Of a stretch of DNA of 64,000 bases, positions 16,162 to 23,390 are shown piece after piece (the stretch's first letter is position 1; every line of letters begins with the position of its first letter). The notes beneath the pieces are model-generated. The model was not told the DNA's origin. It did no database searches and saw only the letters and a program-made list of their open reading frames with translations. The translations under genes were made by a program, and so were the position numbers. The stretch is from Galactobacter caseinivorans (GTDB lineage Bacteria > Actinomycetota > Actinomycetes > Actinomycetales > Micrococcaceae). Where the stretch lies: contig NZ_QQXL01000006.1 of NCBI RefSeq assembly GCF_003640665.1, positions 124,001 to 188,000 of the forward strand, written 5' to 3'.

Positions 16162-16764
16162 TCAGGCCCGCTCGGGACTAAGTTCTAGGTCCGCGTTGGG
16201 CTTGACCTTGTCCGGCCTGGTCCCCACGTATTCCACGTTGACCTGCGTCAGGGGCGCGCCGAGCATGGCTTCGGCCGGGCGAATCACCTCTGTCACGAGG
16301 GATTCACGCACCGCCTCAAAGTCCTCTTCGGGACGGACCGTGAAGCGGGCTACCATCCCTGGCTTGTCCCGCGAACCGGTCAGCCGCACACGAGCGGACT
16401 CGATGCCCGCCTGGTCCTGCGCGCTGCGTTCAAGCTCCTGCGCCAGCACCCCGGAGTCCATCCGGCTCACTGACGACCCATCGGCAAAGCGGTATTCCAC
16501 GGGCTTGGCGCGTCGTGGCAGCAGCGACAGTAGCCACCACAGCCCCAGGACCACACCCAGTCCGCCGGCCACGGCCAACGCAATGGACCAGCCATTGACC
16601 CACGGAGAATCCACGAGCACCAGGTCCCCCGCGGCCGGAGCCTGGCTCCAGAGCGGGCGCGCCTGCCCAAGGGAGAGCAGCGCCAAGGCGGCGGCCACCA
16701 CCAGAAGCAGCACCGCCGTCACCACCAGCAGGACTCGCTGGCGCACACCATGCGTTGCGATCAT
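16162..16764 (-). CDS. amaP: AmaP-like membrane protein of the Asp23 operon
   Basis: A 200-residue protein with two N-terminal membrane segments (about residues 10-32 and 60-80) and a cytoplasmic domain of about 115 residues. This is the layout of alkaline-shock membrane anchor protein AmaP, which tethers Asp23 to the membrane in Gram-positives. It is last in a five-gene run; its ATG overlaps the stop of the DUF6286 gene (ATGA). Assignment rests on topology and context more than on clear sequence identity, and the gene symbol is tentative. Confidence 0.7.
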   Translation of the reverse strand: MIATHGVRQRVLLVVTAVLLLVVAAALALLSLGQARPLWSQAPAAGDLVLVDSPWVNGWSIALAVAGGLGVVLGLWWLLSLLPRRAKPVEYRFADGSSVSRMDSGVLAQELERSAQDQAGIESARVRLTGSRDKPGMVARFTVRPEEDFEAVRESLVTEVIRPAEAMLGAPLTQVNVEYVGTRPDKVKPNADLELSPERA

Positions 16765-17336
16765 GCCGATTCCCCTTCCACGTCCACGGTCACCGACACC
16801 TTGGTGCGGCGGCCCAGCGGCAGCCGGTCCACGGCTGCCTGCGCCGCTGCGGTGGCCTGCTTGCCCAGCGCGTCACGATCCCGCAAGGGGGTGCGCACGC
16901 TGGCCCGCACGGCTCCGGCGCGGCTGCGCGCGGAGGCCTGGTGAACGCCGTCGACCTGCTGCAGAGCAGACTCGACATACGCGGAAAGCGCCCCCAGCGT
17001 GAGGGTCTCCTCCGCACCGTCCGCCAGGGCGGGGGTCACCAGCTGGTTGTGCCTGCGCCCGGGAACCAGGACACAAAGCAACAGCACGACGCCGATCAGC
17101 GCCAGTGCCCCGGCGGCCCACAGAACCGCCGTGTCCTGCCAGCGGAGGGAGCGTAAGGCCGTGACCCAGGAGCCGACGGGCTCCTGCCACGTGCCCGTGC
17201 TCAGCCGCGCGATCGCGGCCCAGCTCACCAGCCCGCCGGCCACGAGCAGCACCAGCGCCACGAGGGCGTTGGGGACAACCCGGGAGGGCCTGCGGTAGAA
17301 GAAGTGACGGGGATGGCGTCCAGATGTTTTGCTCAT
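16761..17336 (-). CDS. DUF6286-type membrane protein
   Basis: A 191-residue protein with a basic N-terminus, two membrane helices (about residues 22-45 and 70-92) and a C-terminal domain that begins LGALSAYVESALQQVDGV. Such proteins (DUF6286) accompany Asp23/Gls24 genes in actinobacteria. The C-terminal domain resembles a degenerate Asp23-like alpha/beta fold (VRASVRTPLRDRDALG). It overlaps both neighbours by ATGA. Its role in envelope stress or Asp23 scaffolding is inferred from context only. Confidence 0.75.
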   Translation of the reverse strand: MSKTSGRHPRHFFYRRPSRVVPNALVALVLLVAGGLVSWAAIARLSTGTWQEPVGSWVTALRSLRWQDTAVLWAAGALALIGVVLLLCVLVPGRRHNQLVTPALADGAEETLTLGALSAYVESALQQVDGVHQASARSRAGAVRASVRTPLRDRDALGKQATAAAQAAVDRLPLGRRTKVSVTVDVEGESA

Positions 17337-17725
17337 CGCAGTTCCTTCCCCTTGTGGCTGTTCTTCTTGTGATCTTCCCTGTCCTGATGCACCCAGGTGA
17401 TGCTCACGTCCACCTGGCGCACGCTCAGGCCGGTGAGGGTCTCCACGCGCTCGGTGATGTGTGTGCGCGCGGCGCTCAGCGTGGATTCGATTGGCTCACC
17501 GAAACGCACGCCGAGTTCTAGTCGCAGCACCACGGCCCGGCCAAAGACCTCGGCCTTAGCCTGGGGGCGGGCCCCAAAGTTGCCCTTGGATCCCATGCCC
17601 AAAAAGCCGCCGGCGCCTGCCCCAATTCCCCGGGCCTCGAGGGCCGCCTGTCCGGCGATCTTGGAGATGACCTCCACCGGCAGATGGGTGCGTCCGGGCA
17701 GGTCGGTGCGCCCCGGCGCGCTCAT
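17333..17725 (-). CDS. Asp23/Gls24-family envelope stress protein (short)
   Basis: A 130-residue Asp23 (alkaline shock protein 23/Gls24) domain with the family pattern: HLPVEVISKIAGQAALEARGI, then AEVFGRAVVLRLELGVRFGEPIESTLSAARTHITERVETLTGLSVRQVDV. The ATG at 17725 is chosen because it overlaps the upstream stop (ATGA); the longer frame upstream is the shadow of the DUF2273 gene. It has no membrane helix, so it probably docks to AmaP- or DUF6286-type anchors. The C-terminus is Lys/His/Asp-rich. Confidence 0.88.
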   Translation of the reverse strand: MSAPGRTDLPGRTHLPVEVISKIAGQAALEARGIGAGAGGFLGMGSKGNFGARPQAKAEVFGRAVVLRLELGVRFGEPIESTLSAARTHITERVETLTGLSVRQVDVSITWVHQDREDHKKNSHKGKELR

Positions 17726-17997
17726 CGGCGCCGGCTGGCCAGGAACTCGCCCAGGTCCACCCGGTTCTCCAGCACCCAGCCCACTGCTGCGCCAATCACG
17801 GTCAACAGCAGCACCACCAGGAACTGCCAGAAGGAGCCAAAGGCGATGACCAGGCCGGCCACCAAGCCAATCAGCAGACCCCAACGGGTTGCCCCGTTGC
17901 GGAACAGGGACGCTCCGGGAGCCTTGCCCGGCCGACCCGGCTCATCGCCGTCCGGCGCTGAAGAGCCCCACTCAGCGAAGTTGCGCGGCGGCGTCAT
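17722..17997 (-). CDS. DUF2273 small membrane protein
   Basis: A 91-residue protein with a Pro/Gly-rich N-terminus and two adjacent hydrophobic helices (GLLIGLVAGLVIAFG and FLVVLLLTVIGAAVGWVL) ending in NRVDLGEFLASRRR, the usual form of DUF2273 proteins found inside Asp23 operons. The ATG at 17997 lies within the 3' end of the large Asp23 gene (26-base overlap). Its function is unknown; it is probably part of the envelope-associated Asp23 complex. Confidence 0.82.
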   Translation of the reverse strand: MTPPRNFAEWGSSAPDGDEPGRPGKAPGASLFRNGATRWGLLIGLVAGLVIAFGSFWQFLVVLLLTVIGAAVGWVLENRVDLGEFLASRRR

Positions 17998-18610
17998 CGT
18001 TGCTCTCCTCGTCGTCCTCGCTCGGCAGGTGCACGTCTGACACGTCGATGTTGACCTCAACGACGTCCAGGCCGGTCATCTGGCTCACGCGATCAATGAT
18101 GTTGGCGCGGATGCCGTCCGCGACCTCAACGATGGAGAAGCCGTACTCCACCACGATGGTCAGGTCGATCGATGCCTGCACCACGCCCTTCTTCACGCTG
18201 ACGCCGGACGGGCCGGCGGTGGCGCTGCGGGAGATCTTGCCGGCGATGTTGCTGAAGGTGCGCTGCGTGGACGTGCCCATGGCGTAGACGCCCGGAACCT
18301 CGCGGGCGGCGATCTCTGCGATCTTCTCCACCACGCGGTCCTCAATGCTGGTATCGCCGTGCTCGGTCTGCAGCGGGCCCTCCGGCACGCGCTCCACGAC
18401 CTCCTGCTTGCTCTCAGCCTTCTCCATACGCGCCAGCTCTTCCCCGGTGAGCTTCACGGGGTTGCCGGAGCCGTTCTTGGCCGGGGCGCTTGCGGGGGTG
18501 GCAGCCTGGGCGTCATGACCCTGGCCGCTGGCCTGGGCGTTGCCCTGGCCGTTGTTTCCCTGGCTGCTGCCCTGGTTGTTGTTGGAGTTATTGGCGTTGG
18601 CGTTTGCCAC
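17972..18610 (-). CDS. Asp23/Gls24-family envelope stress protein (with Asn/Gln-rich N-terminus)
   Basis: A 212-residue Asp23 protein. Residues 1-70 are an Asn/Gln/Gly/Ala-rich disordered segment; the Asp23 domain follows (IEDRVVEKIAEIAAREVPGVYAM, then GVSVKKGVVQASIDLTIVVEYG and VEVNIDVSDVHL). The start is GTG at 18610, preceded by AAAGGGA; a longer frame to 18676 lacks a ribosome site. It heads the operon Asp23-DUF2273-Asp23-DUF6286-AmaP-like, in which every junction overlaps. It probably builds a membrane-associated scaffold responding to cell-wall or alkaline stress. Confidence 0.88.
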   Translation of the reverse strand: MANANANNSNNNQGSSQGNNGQGNAQASGQGHDAQAATPASAPAKNGSGNPVKLTGEELARMEKAESKQEVVERVPEGPLQTEHGDTSIEDRVVEKIAEIAAREVPGVYAMGTSTQRTFSNIAGKISRSATAGPSGVSVKKGVVQASIDLTIVVEYGFSIVEVADGIRANIIDRVSQMTGLDVVEVNIDVSDVHLPSEDDEESNDDAAAQLR

Positions 18611-18701
18611 GATCGGGTCCCTTTCGGTCGTAGAACTGCTTCTGCTGTGATCAATGGGCCAGGTTTCCCGGCCCATCGCTTCCCGGCGGAATGCCGGTCA
18701 T

Positions 18702-18732
18702 CAGCCGCCGCAGGCTGGGCCTGCGGCGGCTG
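18702..18732. terminator. Perfect 14-bp stem hairpin
   Basis: CAGCCGCCGCAGGC and its exact complement GCCTGCGGCGGCTG enclose a 3-base loop. It lies between the GlsB-like gene and the Asp23 operon, so it may separate the two transcripts. No T-tract is present. A smaller hairpin GCCCCG-CGAA-CGGGGC at 18848-18863 sits just past the GlsB stop. Confidence 0.6.
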
Positions 18733-18869
18733 GAAGACGCTGGGGGGCGAGCCCTAGTGGACCCGCCCCGGCGGTGGAACGCGGTGGCGCTCACGCCGCT
18801 AGCTGGTGCCTCTGGCGTAGAGGCTGTGCCCCTCGATGAGAGGCGTTGCCCCGCGAACGGGGCGGTGGG

Positions 18870-19136
18870 TCAGGCGTTTTTGCGGCTCTTGCCGGTGATC
18901 AGCGAGAAGACCCACACGACGATGACGGAGCCGATGATGGCTGCGAGCCAGGTCCACAGGGAGAAGAAGTTCTCCATGGCCTTGCCTCCGGTCATGGCGT
19001 CCACGATCCAACCACCGACGACGCCGCCGATCAGGCCACAGATGAGGGTGGCGATCCAGCCCATGCCCTTGCCAACGATGGCCTTGCCAATAGCGCCGCC
19101 AATGAAACCAATGACGATCCAAGCGATGAAGCCCAT
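18870..19136 (-). CDS. GlsB/YeaQ/YmgE-family membrane protein
   Basis: An 88-residue integral membrane protein with the Gly-rich pattern of transglycosylase-associated/GlsB proteins: MGFIAWIVIGFIGGAIGKAI, then ICGLIGGVVGGWI and a third helix AAIIGSVIVVWVFSLITG. These small proteins are linked to general or envelope stress. The ATG at 19136 follows AGAGGAC; the longer frame upstream has no support. It precedes the Asp23 operon on the same strand, separated by two hairpins, so co-regulation is plausible. Confidence 0.88.
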   Translation of the reverse strand: MGFIAWIVIGFIGGAIGKAIVGKGMGWIATLICGLIGGVVGGWIVDAMTGGKAMENFFSLWTWLAAIIGSVIVVWVFSLITGKSRKNA

Positions 19137-19668
19137 TTTTCTGTCCTCTGTTAGGTGAAAATGATGATGCCAGCCACTGGTGTCGCGGCTGAGATTTGTG
19201 TGGATGCGAGGCCTGCCCGGTTGACGGGTAGCTCGCTTGCGAGGATCGGGGTCTGCCCGGAGCCTGTCGCCAACACTGCGGTCGGTGACGATCGGGTCTG
19301 TGGACTGCGCTTTTCGCGTAGCCCGCCCTCGCCAGGCGATCAATCAAAAGACTGACGGAGGGGTTATTCAAACCCGGCTGTCGTGCCAGTTCCTGATCCT
19401 GCGCACGTCATTCGCCGTTTAGGCTGCCCGTTGCGCTAGGCCTATGAATGGAAGGAAGCGGGCCTTCGCTCGCCCTTCCGTAGCCTCAAGGTGTAGTAAT
19501 CCCCCGTGCATCCATACCTCCGGTTGTCCCTTTGATTGGTCGCTTGCCACTCATTGGACACTAGCGCAACTGATATTCATTCGCAACTAATAACCGGTGA
19601 CTCATGTGCTAACTGTCCCGGATTCACTGGCACCAGAAGCGCAAACACCCAGCGGCGGCGCCAGGCAC
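19137..19668. other. Gene-free intergenic stretch
   Basis: This 532-base gap contains the promoter side of the GlsB-like gene and the 3' side of the DppC-like permease. It is moderately lower in GC around 19480-19610, with imperfect inverted repeats such as GGAAGG/CCTTCC near 19450-19482. No start codon with good coding character and no RNA gene was recognised. Confidence 0.5.
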
Positions 19669-20538
19669 TCAGCCCCGAGGATCCCCGGCTCCCAGCCGGT
19701 CCCTCAGCCCGTCCCCCAAGAGGTTCAGGCCCAGCACGGTGATGGCGATGGCCAGGCCGGGCCAGAGCGTCAGCAGGGGTTGCAGGGAGAGGAACTGTTG
19801 GGACTCGTGCAGCATGCGCCCCCACGACGGATCCGGCGCGGGGGTGCCCAGACCCAGGTAGCTCAGCGCCGCCTCCGCCAGCACGGCCAGGGAAAAGGTC
19901 ACGGTGCACTGCACCAGTACCAAGCCGGCAAGATTGGGCAGCACGTGCTTGACCCCAATGACCCAGGAATTCAGCCCGGTGATCCGGGCGGCGGCGATGT
20001 AGTCCTGCTGCATGATCCGCAAGGTGGCCGCCCTGGCCACGCGGGCAAAGCCGGGCACCGAGCCCAGCCCAATCGCGATCATGGCGGAGACGGTGCCGGC
20101 GCCAAAGACGGCGGCAAAGACGATGGCCAGCAACAGCGCCGGGAACGCCAGCAGCAGGTCGGAGAAGCGCAGGATCAGCTCCTCCACCCACCCGCGGCGC
20201 ATCGCGGCCATGATCCCCAATGGCGTGCCGATGAGCAGGGCGATCCCCACGGCCACAAAGCCCACCAGCAGCGCCACCTGGGACCCAGCCATGAGGATGG
20301 AGAGCACGTCCCGGCCCAGCTTGTCTGTTCCGAGCCAGTGTTCACCCGTGGTCCCGAGCAGCCGCTGGCTGGAGTCCGCAGCCACAGGATCAAAGGGGGT
20401 CCAGACCAGGGACACGAGCGCCGTCAGCACCACCAGCGCGCTCAGCGCCATCCCCAGCCACAGGGAGAGGGAGCGGGGGCGCCTCACGCGCCGAGCCTCC
20501 GGCGCAGCGGCCGCTGGCCGCGCCTGGGGGCGCCTCAC
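19669..20538 (-). CDS. ABC transporter permease, DppC/OppC type
   Basis: A 289-residue permease with six predicted membrane helices and the extracellular N-terminal OppC segment (TPFDPVAADSSQRLLGTTGEHWLGTDKLGRDVLSIL), diagnostic for the second permease of dipeptide/oligopeptide/nickel importers. The EAA-like coupling loop reads AAARITGLNSWVIGVKHVLPN. The start is GTG overlapping the stop of the DppB gene (GTGA). It is last in the operon substrate-binding protein-DppB-DppC. No ATP-binding subunit follows, so it must borrow ATPases encoded elsewhere or be a partial system. Confidence 0.9.
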   Translation of the reverse strand: MRRPQARPAAAAPEARRVRRPRSLSLWLGMALSALVVLTALVSLVWTPFDPVAADSSQRLLGTTGEHWLGTDKLGRDVLSILMAGSQVALLVGFVAVGIALLIGTPLGIMAAMRRGWVEELILRFSDLLLAFPALLLAIVFAAVFGAGTVSAMIAIGLGSVPGFARVARAATLRIMQQDYIAAARITGLNSWVIGVKHVLPNLAGLVLVQCTVTFSLAVLAEAALSYLGLGTPAPDPSWGRMLHESQQFLSLQPLLTLWPGLAIAITVLGLNLLGDGLRDRLGAGDPRG

Positions 20539-21473
20539 GCGCGTGTCCTGGGGTCAATGACGGTGTGCAGCAGGTCCACACACAGATTGAGTACAACGGT
20601 GATGAGCACCAGCACCATCACGATCCCCTGCACGCTCACCATGTCTCGCCCGGCCACGGCCTCCACCAGCAGGGACCCCACACCGGGCACATCAAACACG
20701 GACTCGATCACCACGGCCCCCACCAGCAGGGCAGAGAGCTGCACCCCGGTCACCGTCAGCACCGGCACGGCGGCGTTGCGCAGCCCGTGCCGCACCAGCG
20801 CCTGCCCCCGCGTGAGCCCCTTAGAGCGGGCCTCCACGATGTAGTCCTGGCCAATCACCTCAAGCATCGCTTCCCTCACATACCGCGTCAGAATCGCCGC
20901 CTGCACGGCGGTCAGCGCCAGCACCGGCAGCACCAGGTGGGCCAGGAACGCGGCGGGGTCATCCGCCGGCACCACCCAGCCAGAGGGCGGCAGCCAGCCC
21001 AATCCAAGGGACAGCCCCAGCACCAGCAGCACGCCGGCCAGAAAGCCCGGGACGGCCATCAGCATTTGGGACCCCACGGTGATGACTAGGCCATCCACCG
21101 ACCTGCGCCGCAGCGCGGCCCACGTCCCCAGCACGGTCGCGATCAGCAGCGCCAGCGCGATGGACGGCAGCGCCAGCCACAGCGTCACGGCCGTCCGGTC
21201 CAGCACCACGGCGCTCATCTCCTGGCCACTGACAAAACTGGTCCCAAAGTGACCGGTCAGCAGCCCGCCCATCCACTCGAGGTACTGCACCACCAGCGGC
21301 CGGTCCAGCCCAAACCGCTCGCGCGTGGCCTGGACCAGCTCAGGCGTGGCATCCACGCCGAGCGCCACCTGCGCCGGGTCGCCGGGCACCAGGCGCAGCA
21401 GCACAAAAATCAGCACGGACGCGGCGCACAGCGTCACGAGCGTGCGCGCCACCAGCAGGAGAGGCGTGCGCAT
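20535..21473 (-). CDS. ABC transporter permease, DppB/OppB type
   Basis: A 312-residue six-helix permease. The N-terminal motif LVPGDPAQVALGVDATPELVQATRERFGLDRPLVVQY is characteristic of DppB/OppB subunits; the coupling loop VEARSKGLTRGQALVRHGLRN contacts the ATPase. It pairs with the DppC-like protein in the membrane to form the channel. The ATG overlaps the stop of the substrate-binding protein by one base (TGATG) and its own stop overlaps the DppC start, so the three are strictly co-translated. Confidence 0.92.
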   Translation of the reverse strand: MRTPLLLVARTLVTLCAASVLIFVLLRLVPGDPAQVALGVDATPELVQATRERFGLDRPLVVQYLEWMGGLLTGHFGTSFVSGQEMSAVVLDRTAVTLWLALPSIALALLIATVLGTWAALRRRSVDGLVITVGSQMLMAVPGFLAGVLLVLGLSLGLGWLPPSGWVVPADDPAAFLAHLVLPVLALTAVQAAILTRYVREAMLEVIGQDYIVEARSKGLTRGQALVRHGLRNAAVPVLTVTGVQLSALLVGAVVIESVFDVPGVGSLLVEAVAGRDMVSVQGIVMVLVLITVVLNLCVDLLHTVIDPRTRA

Positions 21474-23215
21474 CAGGCGCCCTCACCGCCCGACGACGCT
21501 GGGTTGCCCGACGCCGCATCGTCACCAAAGCGCGCGGCATCACCAGAGCGCGCGGCGCGCTCAGACCGCGCGGAGTTGCCCGACGCCGCCGCGTCACCGG
21601 AGCGCGCGGCGTCGCCCTGCTGCCCCGTTTTGGTCAGCCGCGTCAGATCCAGCGCGGTGGTGGGCGCGTTGACGGGCATCCCGCTCACATCCGCGCGCAT
21701 CACGTTGAGGTTGGGCAACAGGAACAGGGTGTCCGCCACCGCGTCATCCACCACGGCGCGGCGCACCACCTTCTTCATGTTTGCGGCGTAGCTGGCGTCA
21801 TCCCCGGCGTCCGCTTGGGCGGCGAGCTCGCTGATCCGGGACGAGTCATAGCCCAGGTAATACCCCTTGGAGAGCAGGGAAAGCAGGTCTCGCGGCTCCA
21901 CATGGGCAATCACGGAAAGCTGATAGTCGTGTTTGGTCAGCACCTGGTCAAGCCATACCGCGGGGAATTCCTGCTGCTTGATTTTGACGTTCAGTCCCAC
22001 CTTCTTCAGGTCAGAGACCACCACTTGCGCCGCGGCGACCGCGTACGGCAGATCCGGCACGGAGAAGGTAATGGTGGACCCGTCAACCCCGGCCTGCTTC
22101 AGGAGCTCCCTGGCCTTGGCCGGATCGTGGGGATAGGCGTTGTTCAGGTCCTCGTAATACGGATCCGTGGGCGGCACAGGTGCACCGATCAGGCTCCCCC
22201 GCCCGGCCCAGGCCGAGTCCAACACGGCCTTTCGGTTCACCGCATGCAGCACCGCCCGCCGCACCCGCACGTCGTTGAGCGGCGCCTTCTGGTTGTTCAT
22301 GGACATCACCACTTCGCCGGTGGTGGTGCCCTCGGTGACCTTAAAACCCGCATCCTTCTGGAAGCCGGGCAGCAGGTCCGGGGCCTGCATCCCGGCCACC
22401 ACGTCCACGGCGCCGGCGCGCAGCGCATTGGTGGCGGTGGTGGGGTCAGCGTAGTAGCGCAGCGCGATCTGCGGCGCGGCGGCGGGCTGGCCCCAGTAGT
22501 GCTCCCGCCGGGTCAGCGTCAGGCTTTGGCCGGGCTTCCAACTCGTGACGGTGAAGGGCCCCGTACCCACCGCCTGGGTGGCGAGCTTGGCCGTGCCGTT
22601 CGGCGTGAATTGGGCCCCCACCAGCGTCGCCATGGTCCACAACCACGACTGCGACGGGCGGCTGAGGGTGATGGCCACGGTGTGCTCGCCGCGCACCTCC
22701 ACCGCCTTGACCACGTCCATCCCGGACTTGAGGCCGTTGCTCCATGCCGCACTCTTGACGCGTTCCACGGAAAATTTGACCGATTCCGCGTTGAACGGAT
22801 CGCCATTGGAGAAGGTCACGCCGGGCTGGAGCTCAAAGGTGTACACGGTGCGGGAGGAATCCACCTGCCACCCGCTGGCCAGTTGCGGCACCAGCTTGCC
22901 GTCCTCATTCACGGCGACCAGCCCCTGGTACACATTGCCCATCAGCGCCTGCGGAATGGCGGCGCCGGAGGTGGTGGTGAAGTCGAGGTTGCTTGGTGCC
23001 GCCGTCAGCGCCACGGTGAGGGATCCCGCCGGAGCCGCCCCCGCGTCGTCGCGCGCTGTGTAGCCGGCGGTGCAGGCAGAGAGCAGCAGCATGGCTGCGC
23101 TCAGCAGCGCCACCGCCAGCCCAGCCCGGGACCGCGACCGCGCCCGATACCCAGCCCGCGACCGGCTCAACCCAGCGCGGCGCTGCCTGGCGCGCGGCGG
23201 CACGGGCTGTGGCAC
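21473..23215 (-). CDS. Family-5 solute-binding lipoprotein (peptide/nickel ABC importer)
   Basis: A 580-residue extracellular binding protein of the SBP_bac_5 family. The start is taken as GTG 23215, with AGGAG a few bases upstream. An Arg-rich n-region and a hydrophobic core lead to the lipobox LLSACTAG. The mature part has the family pattern (FTTTSGAAIPQALMGNVYQGL; YTFELQPGVTFSNGDPFNAESVKFSVERV; AVGTGPFTVTSWKPGQ). The last 40 residues are a low-complexity run of RSGDAA/ASGN repeats, unusual for the family. It binds peptides, nickel-chelator or similar ligands and delivers them to the DppB/DppC pair. Confidence 0.88.
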   Translation of the reverse strand: MPQPVPPRARQRRAGLSRSRAGYRARSRSRAGLAVALLSAAMLLLSACTAGYTARDDAGAAPAGSLTVALTAAPSNLDFTTTSGAAIPQALMGNVYQGLVAVNEDGKLVPQLASGWQVDSSRTVYTFELQPGVTFSNGDPFNAESVKFSVERVKSAAWSNGLKSGMDVVKAVEVRGEHTVAITLSRPSQSWLWTMATLVGAQFTPNGTAKLATQAVGTGPFTVTSWKPGQSLTLTRREHYWGQPAAAPQIALRYYADPTTATNALRAGAVDVVAGMQAPDLLPGFQKDAGFKVTEGTTTGEVVMSMNNQKAPLNDVRVRRAVLHAVNRKAVLDSAWAGRGSLIGAPVPPTDPYYEDLNNAYPHDPAKARELLKQAGVDGSTITFSVPDLPYAVAAAQVVVSDLKKVGLNVKIKQQEFPAVWLDQVLTKHDYQLSVIAHVEPRDLLSLLSKGYYLGYDSSRISELAAQADAGDDASYAANMKKVVRRAVVDDAVADTLFLLPNLNVMRADVSGMPVNAPTTALDLTRLTKTGQQGDAARSGDAAASGNSARSERAARSGDAARFGDDAASGNPASSGGEGA

Positions 23216-23296
23216 GGGGTCTCCTAGTGAGGGCTGAGAGGGGATGAGGCATAAAAGACGTGCGGGGTGAAGCAGTCCAAGGATAGTCCGGACACA

Positions 23297-23336
23297 CAGC
23301 GGCCCCCTCACGGGCATTTCCGTGAGGGGGCCGCTG
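23297..23336. terminator. Strong 17-bp stem terminator-like hairpin
   Basis: CAGCGGCCCCCTCACGG pairs perfectly with CCGTGAGGGGGCCGCTG around a 6-base loop. It stands 55 bases past the stop of the cell-wall peptidase gene and ahead of the importer operon on the same strand, so it should end the peptidase transcript. Confidence 0.8.
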
Positions 23337-23390
23337 CCGAGCCTGGGTCCCTAGCCGTGTGGCTCAGGACCGCGGCTCACCTTGTCCTGC

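Noticed and set aside
15515-16188. Three forward frames over the palindrome array
   Set aside because: Their translations repeat the same units because the DNA repeats; no independent coding signal.
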